From a virus: DNA of 64,000 nt. This document shows positions 32,682-40,310 of this stretch, one piece after another (the first letter of the stretch is position 1; each line of letters starts with the position of its first letter). The notes below the pieces were generated by a model that was given only the letters and a program-made list of their open reading frames with translations, made no database searches and was not told where the DNA came from. The translations under genes and the position numbers were made by a program. The stretch lies in the IMG/VR virus record IMGVR_UViG_3300050029_000114, positions 22,052 to 86,051 of that record. One strand, 5' to 3'.

Positions 32682-33275
32682 CTAAAGCCAGGCGCGCTCC
32701 AGATAGGCGACAGCCCGCTTCGCTACCGCTGGGTCGTCTCCCATAAATCCGATCGCACGATTGCATGGTCCGCACAGTAGCGCCCTCACTTTCCCGCTCC
32801 GGTGACAATGGTCGATATCTAGCGGTCGATCCGTCCGTAGGCAGATCGGGCACTCGCCCTGCTGGGCGTCGACCAACGCCTGGTATTCCTCGGCGGTCAG
32901 TCCTCGCCTGCGGAGCCGGGCATTGAGTCGTACCTGTACCCGATTCGCCGCGCTCCAGCGGTTCATGGCTGCCGCGAGGCATGGTCGACAGGTCCGCTTC
33001 GGCTGGTCCCGAGTCGTATCCCAACCGAACTCGCCCTCGTCCACGAACTGCTTGCACGACCCGCACCACCGATATCCCTCCGCTGAGTCCGGCCTCGATG
33101 GACGAACGGCACGCAACTCGATCCCGCGTCGCTTCTGATCTGCATGGGCGGCGCATAACCCGTGGGCATGATTCATTCGATCGCACTCGGGGAAGCTGCA
33201 CTTCTGCCGTCCTTTAGGTCGCTTCGGTTTGCGAGGGGTCTTTGGTCGAGCGGCGAACTTCTCGGGTCTTTCCAT
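32682..33275 (-). CDS. Recombination endonuclease VII-type nuclease
   Basis: A 197-residue protein. The C-terminal 75 residues match endonuclease VII: GLTAEEYQALVDAQQGECPICLRTDRPLDIDHCHRSGKVRALLCGPCNRAIG, with the CxxC...CxxC zinc site and DIDHCH active site. The N-terminal half has two more zinc-type motifs (CSFPECDRMNHAHGLCAAH and CGSCKQF...CRPC). Endo VII resolves branched DNA before packaging; such genes also behave as free-standing homing nucleases. It interrupts the tail genes, which favours mobility. Confidence 0.9.
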   Translation of the reverse strand: MERPEKFAARPKTPRKPKRPKGRQKCSFPECDRMNHAHGLCAAHADQKRRGIELRAVRPSRPDSAEGYRWCGSCKQFVDEGEFGWDTTRDQPKRTCRPCLAAAMNRWSAANRVQVRLNARLRRRGLTAEEYQALVDAQQGECPICLRTDRPLDIDHCHRSGKVRALLCGPCNRAIGFMGDDPAVAKRAVAYLERAWL

Positions 33276-33316
33276 GCGGCCATTCTAGCCGCTCGTTGTA
33301 AGGTGGAACTAGTCGG

Positions 33317-33892
33317 TCAAGCACCCAAAAGCTGGTGGTTCCAGTCGACGACCAGGCTGTCCGAGGCGCCCTTGTTCACGACCGGGCTCAGCAACGCCCG
33401 GCTGATCGTGTTCGCCGCGGTGCTCGTCGCGTCGGCCAGCGTGTCGTTCACGATCACGACCTCGGCCAGCGAGTTGACGGTGACCACTCCGGCCGCCCAA
33501 GTCGTCTGCCATTGAATCTGGCGGGACGACCCGGAGAGCGTCGACTTCGGCCACGTCGCGTCGATCGCCACGTCGGAAGTCGCCGTGTACGTCACGAGGG
33601 CGGCCCCGGCGCCCGTCTTGGCGACAGCGGTGTTCCCGATGCCGAGCTTCATGCACGTCACCTGGCCGGGCGGGGAACCGATACCGGCGGCCCGCTCCCC
33701 GTAGTACTGGTCGCCGATCTGCGTGATCAGGTTGCGGAACACCCCAAGTTCCTTCAGGTGTCCGTCCTCGTCGACCAACCGGAAGAAGCCGTGCCCGGTC
33801 AGGCCGACGCCATCGACATTCCCCACGTCCCGGGGCCGGACGCCGAGAACCTGGCAGGCCCGGTGGAAGCTGGGAACCTCTATAGCTCGCAT
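33317..33892 (-). CDS. Virion protein after the major tail protein
   Basis: A 191-residue protein (MRAIEVPSFHRACQVLG). The C-terminal 110 residues are beta-rich (TYTATSDVAIDATWPKSTLSG, NSLAEVVIVNDTLADATSTAANTISRALL), a pattern seen in tail-fibre-associated or head-fibre proteins. Structural by position only. Confidence 0.6.
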   Translation of the reverse strand: MRAIEVPSFHRACQVLGVRPRDVGNVDGVGLTGHGFFRLVDEDGHLKELGVFRNLITQIGDQYYGERAAGIGSPPGQVTCMKLGIGNTAVAKTGAGAALVTYTATSDVAIDATWPKSTLSGSSRQIQWQTTWAAGVVTVNSLAEVVIVNDTLADATSTAANTISRALLSPVVNKGASDSLVVDWNHQLLGA

Positions 33893-33908
33893 GGATTCGA
33901 CCTTTCGG

Positions 33909-34556
33909 TTAGCTGACGGGTGTGGCCTGGGAACCGCACTGGATGGTCGGCAGCGTCCTCGTGTACGCGTAGCCGAGGGTGCTCGCGCTGTCCCACAGCC
34001 AGTCGCCAGCGGGCCCGTCCTCGAAGTTCGGATTCTCGCTCGTGTAGCCCTGGAACATGCGGCTCATGTGGTTCACGTCGAACGTCGTCTTGTCTGGCTG
34101 CCAGTAAGTCCGGCCCAGGTACCAATGGATGTACGGGTAGAACACGTCGAGGTCGCCGTTGACGATGTGCTTCGTCCAAAGCTCCATCGAAACCCCGAAC
34201 GGCGCCCCGATCGCCCCGACCCGCGGTGTGGTCGCCCCGATCGTGAACCCACCGGCCGTGATCGGCAGGCCGCCCACGAGCATCTGCTCTAGCTCCGGGT
34301 CGAGGGTGCATATCTCCAACACGAGGTCGTACCGCTTGAACCGGTCCCGCTCCTTGTACGTGACGCACAGGCCGCCCCCGGCGTTCATTACCTCGATGTC
34401 ATTGCCCTTCGTGAAAACGGGCGTGAGGTCGAGCTTCACGAGAGCGTCGGTCGTGTACATGTTGCCCGCGCCCGGGATCGGCACGCCGTCCTGCTCCAAC
34501 ACGGCGACCCTCGTGGCGACCGCCTCGACGGATGCCCCGCAGTTCTGTTCGGCCAT
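33909..34556 (-). CDS. Major tail (tube) protein
   Basis: A 215-residue protein. VAVLEQDGVPIPGAGNMYTTDALVKLDLTPVFTKGNDIEVMNAGGGLCVTYK, then RYDLVLEICTLDPELEQMLVGG and APFGVSMELWTKHI, match the tube proteins of actinobacteriophages. Polymerises into the tail tube. It follows the capsid genes and is far (22 kb) from its usual neighbour, the chaperone pair. Confidence 0.85.
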   Translation of the reverse strand: MAEQNCGASVEAVATRVAVLEQDGVPIPGAGNMYTTDALVKLDLTPVFTKGNDIEVMNAGGGLCVTYKERDRFKRYDLVLEICTLDPELEQMLVGGLPITAGGFTIGATTPRVGAIGAPFGVSMELWTKHIVNGDLDVFYPYIHWYLGRTYWQPDKTTFDVNHMSRMFQGYTSENPNFEDGPAGDWLWDSASTLGYAYTRTLPTIQCGSQATPVS

Positions 34557-34579
34557 CTATCGACTCCCTTGCTCGATAC

Positions 34580-35473
34580 TCACGAGGCCCCCGGGCTGGA
34601 GTAGACCGGCAGAGAAACCTCGACTCCGACGTGGACGCAGTTTGGCACAGCCACGACCGCCGGGCGGTACGCCCGCCACTCGATCGTGTTCAAGCTCTGC
34701 ACTATCGCCTGATCCCACGTGTCGGGGACGACCGTGATCGGGCCCAGGTACACGGTCGGCATCAGCGTCGCGTAAGCGAACTGCGTCGCCCCTGGCGCCA
34801 CGCCCTCCGGGCCCTGCCCGGTGTACCCGGCGTCGGGAATGATGACCGTGCCCATGTACGTCTGAATCTGGCCGGGCACCGTCTTGAACGTGTTGCCTAG
34901 CTCCGACCATTTCGATCCAAGCTGCCGGGTGCAGTGGATCGCCCCTCGGGCCCCGGTGCTGAAGTCGGCGATCGCCTGCTCCAAGATAGCGAGCGCGTCC
35001 GCCACTGACGCCGGGGAACCGGAGTTCAAGATGCTGACGCTCGTGTCGTCCGCCAGGAAGAAGTTAGGCCAACCGCTCGCCTGCGCCTGAGTCCCAAGCC
35101 AGAACTCCTTCGCGATCGCCTTGCTCTGCGCCGCCCGCAGCGCCCGGGTGGCCCGGTCCTGATAGGAATGGGCCTCCCACCCGAACGAACTGCACTTATC
35201 TCCCGCCCAAACCTCGAACGGGACCGCGTCGACGATGCCCGGGTTCGCCGGGGTCGACAAGGTGCCGCCGCCGCACGGGTCCACGATCGCTGTCGCCGTG
35301 CACATCTGCTCGGGCAGGTAGCGGACCCCGCCCTCCCAACGAAGCTCCGCCCCGTCGATGTCGGTCAGTTTCTCCTCGGTAACGAGATACGGGCCCGACA
35401 ACGACGCCAGCAACCCGACAACGGGCTCCTCCGCCGGAGGGGTACGGACTACACCCAGGCCGAATGTCGCCAT
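34580..35473 (-). CDS. Capsid-like protein, candidate pentamer subunit
   Basis: A 297-residue protein (MATFGLGVVRTPPAEEPVVG). ALRAAQSKAIAKEFWLGTQAQ and ALAILEQAIADFSTGARGAIHC are an E-loop/spine-helix-like arrangement, and it sits directly after the main capsid gene. Some mycobacteriophages (Rosebush type) use separate hexamer and pentamer capsid proteins of about this size and order, so I infer a second capsid subunit. A different structural role is possible. Confidence 0.6.
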   Translation of the reverse strand: MATFGLGVVRTPPAEEPVVGLLASLSGPYLVTEEKLTDIDGAELRWEGGVRYLPEQMCTATAIVDPCGGGTLSTPANPGIVDAVPFEVWAGDKCSSFGWEAHSYQDRATRALRAAQSKAIAKEFWLGTQAQASGWPNFFLADDTSVSILNSGSPASVADALAILEQAIADFSTGARGAIHCTRQLGSKWSELGNTFKTVPGQIQTYMGTVIIPDAGYTGQGPEGVAPGATQFAYATLMPTVYLGPITVVPDTWDQAIVQSLNTIEWRAYRPAVVAVPNCVHVGVEVSLPVYSSPGAS

Positions 35474-35525
35474 CGTCTAGCCCGTACCCTTCCCGCTCGT
35501 CGGTTCTTCCCTCAGCCCGGCTCGG

Positions 35526-37304
35526 TCAGGAACCGCTCAGGCAAAGGCTGGACGTGTCGACGGTGCTGGCCGTCTGGCCGTTCGGGCAGATGTCGAACTG
35601 CAAGCTGATCGACTCGTGGCCCCTGAAGATCGCCTTCTCGAACGTCTCCGAGAACATCTGGAAGTTGTTCGTGGCGTTGAGCGTCGAGTCGCGGATCATG
35701 CCCAGGTTGAGCTCTCCGCCGTCGAGGAACATCCAGCTTCCCTCCGGGTACAGCCAGGTGATCACGTCCTGGCTCCACGGGAGCAGCAGTCCGGCGCCCT
35801 GCACGCCGAAGCCCTGGCCGGACTGGCCGGTCGGGGCGTCCATCGTGCGGGTCGTGTTGATCTGCCGGACAGCGAAGAAGTTGTCGATCTGCGCGTCCGT
35901 CACTGCAAGCCGTTCGGCGCCGCTGCCGCTGTCGCCGGGAAGCTGGCGGGCCAGGTCGACCCGGATCACGTAGTCGAGCCAGTCCGGGTACACGAACCGC
36001 AGCGGGGCGTCCGGGTCCATCCGGTGCCGGTACCGCATGGCGGCGGCGGCCCGGTCGACAATCGCGAGTACGTCTCGGGCTGCGCCGAGCAGGATCGTCT
36101 CGCCGAACGCTGTCGTCGAACCCGTGATCATCGCCGCCTGCAACGTGGCCTCGGCGAGCCGTGCGTGCACGGCGTCGACCTCCTCCAAGTATTGGGCGAT
36201 CTGCTCGGGGAAGTACCGGGACTGGAAGTTGCCGAACTGAGCGATCGACGTGACCGCGTCGACGGTGCTCTCCTGCACGTTCTGGCAAAGGAATGTGGCG
36301 TGGGGCTTCAGGGCCGGGCTCACCGGGTTGGCGTCGTTCGCAGCGGTCCAAAGTGCGGCCGGGCCGTCGGCGGTCACCTGGGCGAGCGTGTGCGGCAAGA
36401 TGTACCGCAATCCGCCTCGGGTCGCCCCGAACTGCGCCATCGCGCCTTTCACGGGCCGGTCAGCGACGCTGATCCCGGCGACGTTGTAATCCACGCCAAC
36501 CGGGCCGCAGATGCCGCCGCTGGCGGTCAGTCCGGCCTCGGCGGCGGCCGCGGCCATCGCTGCGGGCTCCAACACGGCCCGAACCTTGCGGTCGTTGTTC
36601 GCGGCGTCCTGATCGAGCCACCGGTCGGCCGGGTACATCGGCTTGCTGTCGATCATGCCCAACGGGATGAACTCGCCATTCCCGGCATCGCTGCTGACCT
36701 TCATCACGGCGTCGATCCGCTTTTTGGCGGAGTGGGCGAACTTCTCGATGTCGAGCGGTTCGCCCGGCACGATGCCCGGCAGGTCGGCTGAAGCGACCAG
36801 CGAAGGCCGGACCCTGGTCACGGCGTCGGTCGCGGTCGCGGTCGGCCGGTGGGCCCTGGGGGTCCGGCTCGCCAGTCGGCTGATGCGGGGCAGCACCGGC
36901 TCGGGGGCGCCCCCGCTGGCGGCGACGGGCACCGGCTCGGGCTCGACCGTCTCCTCCGCCTCTCCCGTGGTGGGCTCGGGCTCGGTTGCTGTCTCCGCGG
37001 CGGTCGGGTCGCCCTCGGCGACCGTCTCGGCCGGGGCCTCGGCGGGAAGCTCGGCGAGCAGTTCGGCGGCCTGGGCGACGCGCTCGGCACGCTCATCGGC
37101 GTGGGCCTGAAGCTGAGCCTCAATCTCGCGGTTGCGGTCGCGGGCCTCCGTCAACACCGCGATGTCGTCGGCCGACGGGTCGGCCCGGTCAACCGTGGCG
37201 ACTCGCTCGGCGATCGCGGCCTGGAGGGCGTGAAGCTCCTCGTCGGTCAGCGGGTTCGCCTCGTCGTGGAGACGCTCCAACAGGGCAAGCAGTTCCGGGT
37301 CCAT
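35526..37304 (-). CDS. Major capsid protein with scaffold-like N-terminus
   Basis: A 592-residue protein from MDPELLALLERLHDEA (GGAGG 6 nt upstream). Residues 1-95 are charged coiled-coil, like an HK97 delta/scaffold domain. An Ala/Glu/Thr-rich linker runs to about 150. The HK97-like body follows, with IDAVMKVSSDAGNGEF, EQIAQYLEEVDAVHARLAEATL (spine helix region) and MRYRHRMDPDAPLRFVYPDWL (A-domain). The prohead protease upstream would remove the N-terminus. Confidence 0.82.
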   Translation of the reverse strand: MDPELLALLERLHDEANPLTDEELHALQAAIAERVATVDRADPSADDIAVLTEARDRNREIEAQLQAHADERAERVAQAAELLAELPAEAPAETVAEGDPTAAETATEPEPTTGEAEETVEPEPVPVAASGGAPEPVLPRISRLASRTPRAHRPTATATDAVTRVRPSLVASADLPGIVPGEPLDIEKFAHSAKKRIDAVMKVSSDAGNGEFIPLGMIDSKPMYPADRWLDQDAANNDRKVRAVLEPAAMAAAAAEAGLTASGGICGPVGVDYNVAGISVADRPVKGAMAQFGATRGGLRYILPHTLAQVTADGPAALWTAANDANPVSPALKPHATFLCQNVQESTVDAVTSIAQFGNFQSRYFPEQIAQYLEEVDAVHARLAEATLQAAMITGSTTAFGETILLGAARDVLAIVDRAAAAMRYRHRMDPDAPLRFVYPDWLDYVIRVDLARQLPGDSGSGAERLAVTDAQIDNFFAVRQINTTRTMDAPTGQSGQGFGVQGAGLLLPWSQDVITWLYPEGSWMFLDGGELNLGMIRDSTLNATNNFQMFSETFEKAIFRGHESISLQFDICPNGQTASTVDTSSLCLSGS

Positions 37305-37482
37305 CCGATTCCTCCAAGGTGAGCACAGCGGTTTGGGATACATCTCACGAGGGCGAGAACCGGCGGCCGGGCGACTGCGTGGCCTCGGCTGGCCTTTAGG
37401 ATCGGACTAGGTGCGACCCCGCTCTATCTCTTGCCGGGGCAGGGTAGCGCGGATATGAACGGCGTGGGGTGGATGGCGCGCG

Positions 37483-38124
37483 CTACGAGCCTGCTGGGCC
37501 TTGGAACGGCGGCCAGTAGGAGAGCGGCAGGCTCGGGTCGTTGAACGGGTTATCCCACATCCCGTCGGGCCCGTTCGTGCCTCCCCACTTGCGTTTCATG
37601 TAAGCGATCAGCCGGTCGATAGGGACGTGGGCCCCGCCGAGGTCGACGCCGTGCCGGAACCCTGCCATCGCCACGTCCACGCTCACCTTCAGCCAGTACG
37701 GCTCGCTCAGGTTGAACCCTCGGGCGATCCGGTGCCCATAGTCGAAGTCCTCGTAGTAGCCCGGGTAGAAGTTCTCGTCGAACAACCCCACCGTCTCTAG
37801 GGCGCGCCGGTTGAAGGCGATCAGGTGCCAGCCGATCCCGTGGGCGGCCTCGACGGCCACGGCCTCCGGGTTGGCGTCGAGCGCGTCGATGAAGTCCTGG
37901 CCGCCGGGCTCGCCGAACCGGATCGACGCCGAACACACGATCAGCCAGTCGGCCTTCTCGTTGAGAACCTTGCGGGCCCCGACGTTCCATGCTGCCGCCA
38001 CGCCGTGGTTGATCCGGCTGTTGTCGACGACGATGATCCGGCCGGGCAGCAGGCGGCAGCTAGCGAGGCAGCGGTCGGTCCACGGCTGGTGGATCGACGG
38101 GATCACCATGAAGTACTCGGTCAC
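37483..38124 (-). CDS. GT2-family glycosyltransferase
   Basis: A 213-residue protein starting GTG in a GTGA overlap with the FkbM gene. TEYFMVIPSIHQPWTDRCLAS, RIIVVDNSRINHGVAAAWNVGARK and LFDENFYPGYYEDFDYGHRIARG are the GT-A nucleotide fold and acceptor ED motif typical of rhamnosyl/galactosyl transferases. Lying between protease and capsid genes in a run of modification enzymes, it probably glycosylates a virion protein or host receptor. Confidence 0.83.
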   Translation of the reverse strand: MTEYFMVIPSIHQPWTDRCLASCRLLPGRIIVVDNSRINHGVAAAWNVGARKVLNEKADWLIVCSASIRFGEPGGQDFIDALDANPEAVAVEAAHGIGWHLIAFNRRALETVGLFDENFYPGYYEDFDYGHRIARGFNLSEPYWLKVSVDVAMAGFRHGVDLGGAHVPIDRLIAYMKRKWGGTNGPDGMWDNPFNDPSLPLSYWPPFQGPAGS

Positions 38125-38825
38125 GGGCGCGGCTTGAACATGTAGTGGTGCTCGTGGTCGAACGCCAGGAACGTCTCCTCGTACCGGTGGAGGCGCATGT
38201 GGGTGAGCAGGTCGTCGGGGGTGTCGCCGTAGCGGTCCCGCATGAACTCGGGGTGGACCGAGATGAAGAAGATCGGTCGGTCCTCCTCCAGCAGCCGTCC
38301 GGCCCCAAGGATCATGCGGTACTCGGCGCCCTCGATGTCGACGGTCACCACGTCCGGTCGGCGCTCGATGCGGGCCGTGAACGTGTTGAGCGTGATCGTC
38401 GGGCAGTCCGGTCGCTCGTCGATGTGCAGGAACCCGTGGTCGAGGATCGTCTCCCCGGTAGCGCAGTCCGGCCAGCCTGTCTCCGGGCTCAACGGCCAGT
38501 GCGGCCGCGTGATGTTGTCTGTCTCCCCGGCGAACCCCACGAAGCAAGCCTCGGGTTCGCCGGGCACGTTCGCCTCCCACACCGTCCGTATGTTCGGCCA
38601 CACCTTCGGGTTCGGCTCGATCATTGCCACGTCCGCGCCCCAAGTCGCCCAAAGGGTCGGCAGGTCGCCCTCCTCAGCGCCCACGTCGACCACGAAGTCG
38701 CCCGGCCGTATGACCGAGTACATGGCCGCCAGGCGTTCCTTCTCCCAATACGGCCAGGCGATCCAACTGGCCCGCGGTTCGCCCAACTCCAGCGGCCACC
38801 GGTCGTTGATCCGTATGAGCGTCAC
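38121..38825 (-). CDS. FkbM-family methyltransferase
   Basis: A 234-residue protein, GTG start at 38825 overlapping the upstream stop. FVVDVGAEEGDLPTLWATWGADVAMIEPNPKVWPNI is the SAM-binding Rossmann start. PTITLNTFTARIERRPDVVTVDIEGAEYRMILGAGRLL is the FkbM signature (VDVEGxE). FkbM enzymes O-methylate sugars; with the adjacent GT2 it could cap a glycan. Confidence 0.88.
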   Translation of the reverse strand: MTLIRINDRWPLELGEPRASWIAWPYWEKERLAAMYSVIRPGDFVVDVGAEEGDLPTLWATWGADVAMIEPNPKVWPNIRTVWEANVPGEPEACFVGFAGETDNITRPHWPLSPETGWPDCATGETILDHGFLHIDERPDCPTITLNTFTARIERRPDVVTVDIEGAEYRMILGAGRLLEEDRPIFFISVHPEFMRDRYGDTPDDLLTHMRLHRYEETFLAFDHEHHYMFKPRP

Positions 38826-39478
38826 CGTTCCGCCACGTGCCAGCGCCAGTCCGGGTAGCGGCCACCCATGCCGTCCTGCTCGGCGTGGACCGACGTGAGC
38901 CCGGCGTCGGCGATCCATCCCTGAACTAGCTCGTCGGGCAGGTGGCCCTCGTCCTCGAAGTCGATGTCCGAGACGATCTGGAAGATGAACCGCCCACCCG
39001 GCCGCAACACCCGGCCGACGGCGTTCACTATCGCCGCGGCGTCGGGCCTGGTCAGGTGTTGGAGGACAACGACCGAGAACGCCGCATCGTAGGGCTCGTG
39101 GCCCCGGAACAGGCGCAGGTCGGCTGCCCCTCCCAGCATCCACGTCACGTTCCCGGTCCCGGCCGCGGCCGCCTCTATCCCGGCGAGCGCCAGCATCCGG
39201 TGGCTCGGGTCGATGCCCAACACCCGGGCGTCCGGGTGGGCGAGAGCGACCGGGATTGTCAGCCGTCCGCAGCCGCACCCGACATCGAGCAGCCGGGTGT
39301 ACGGGCCCGGCGGAAGATGTGTCTCGATCTGTTTCAGGCACAGGTCGGTCGTGTACTGCCACTGGCCGGGCGTCTCCGCCCAAACCTCCATGCGCGCCGT
39401 CTCGATGTCCGGCGCCAGGGAGTCCCAATAGCGGCCTGCTCCGCTCGTCACTATCCCTCCGGGGGCTCGCTCGATCAC
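38822..39478 (-). CDS. Class I SAM-dependent methyltransferase
   Basis: A 218-residue protein. LLDVGCGCGRLTIPVALAHPDARVLGIDPS is motif I, AAFSVVVLQHL motif IV and VGRVLRPGGRFIFQIV the post-motif strand. ATGA overlaps on both sides tie it to the FkbM gene and the coiled-coil gene. The substrate is unknown; a sugar or lipid in the same modification pathway is the best guess. Confidence 0.88.
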   Translation of the reverse strand: MIERAPGGIVTSGAGRYWDSLAPDIETARMEVWAETPGQWQYTTDLCLKQIETHLPPGPYTRLLDVGCGCGRLTIPVALAHPDARVLGIDPSHRMLALAGIEAAAAGTGNVTWMLGGAADLRLFRGHEPYDAAFSVVVLQHLTRPDAAAIVNAVGRVLRPGGRFIFQIVSDIDFEDEGHLPDELVQGWIADAGLTSVHAEQDGMGGRYPDWRWHVAER

Positions 39479-40302
39479 GTTCGGCGCGGTGCCCGTTTCT
39501 TGACCGGTCGGGCCGCCACGGCGGCCGATGTGACCTTCTTCTCCTCCTCAACGATCTTCTGCTGCCGCATCCGGTCGGCAAGGATCGCTTCTAGCTCCTC
39601 GATCCGAGCGTCTAGCTCCTCGATCCGCTCCTCCGCCGTCGCGACGGCCGCCAGGTCGTCGGGGTCGGGTTGCTTGCCCGCCCTCTCGTCCAGTCGCATC
39701 ACCCGCCGTAACGCTGCCAGCGCAAGCACGGTCTGTGCCCGTTCGTCCTTGCGGGCGTCCAGTTCTTCCTTGCGGGCAGCCGTCATATCGCTATTGACCA
39801 GCGTGTGAATCTGCTTCAGTTGGGATTCGGTTACCACGGCGCGCTCCTCGGCGAGCCGGGCAACCTCGTCGAGTGCTCGCTTCGATTCGGCCTGGGCGTC
39901 AAGAAGTAGCTTCGCTGCCGTGGCAGCCTGGGTCGCCGCCTCCTCGGTCCGGGCTGCCAGGGTCGCAGCGGCGATGGCCCTCTGCTTGTCGGCCTCGTCG
40001 GTGCGCTCACGCAGCGTCACGGCCGCCTCGGCCGCCAGCGTTGCCGCCTCTTTCGCCTGTTGGGCAACCTCGTCGGTCCGGGTGATGGATTCGGCCTGGG
40101 CAGCCTGCAACAGCGTCGCCGCCTTGGCGGCCTCGGCAGCGGCGGCAGCGGCGGTCGCTGCTCGGGCTTCCTCGCGCTTGTCCTGCCTATCCCACTCCTC
40201 GCGCCGGGCGCTACGAGCCTGCTTGCCGTTTAGCAACGATAGGGAGACTCCGGTTATCAGCGCGACTAATGCCGCCCCGAGGATCCCGTACACCTGGGTC
40301 AC
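39475..40302 (-). CDS. Membrane-anchored coiled-coil protein
   Basis: A 275-residue protein from a GTG at 40302. One transmembrane helix at residues 2-21 (QVYGILGAALVALITGVSLSLL). Then about 220 residues of Ala/Glu/Arg/Lys coiled coil (repeats such as AATLAAEAAVTLRERTDEADKQRA). A basic C-terminus ends KKRAPRRT. It may be a virion-associated or host-membrane scaffold, or possibly spanin-like; no family. Confidence 0.65.
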   Translation of the reverse strand: MTQVYGILGAALVALITGVSLSLLNGKQARSARREEWDRQDKREEARAATAAAAAAEAAKAATLLQAAQAESITRTDEVAQQAKEAATLAAEAAVTLRERTDEADKQRAIAAATLAARTEEAATQAATAAKLLLDAQAESKRALDEVARLAEERAVVTESQLKQIHTLVNSDMTAARKEELDARKDERAQTVLALAALRRVMRLDERAGKQPDPDDLAAVATAEERIEELDARIEELEAILADRMRQQKIVEEEKKVTSAAVAARPVKKRAPRRT

Positions 40303-40310
40303 GGAGGCCC

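Noticed and set aside
37305-37482. Gap between the capsid gene and the GT2 gene as a coding region or promoter
   Set aside because: 178 bp with no protein-like frame; a GCGCGCTA-like stretch near 37470 lacks the -10 part of the repeated box. I see nothing definite in it.
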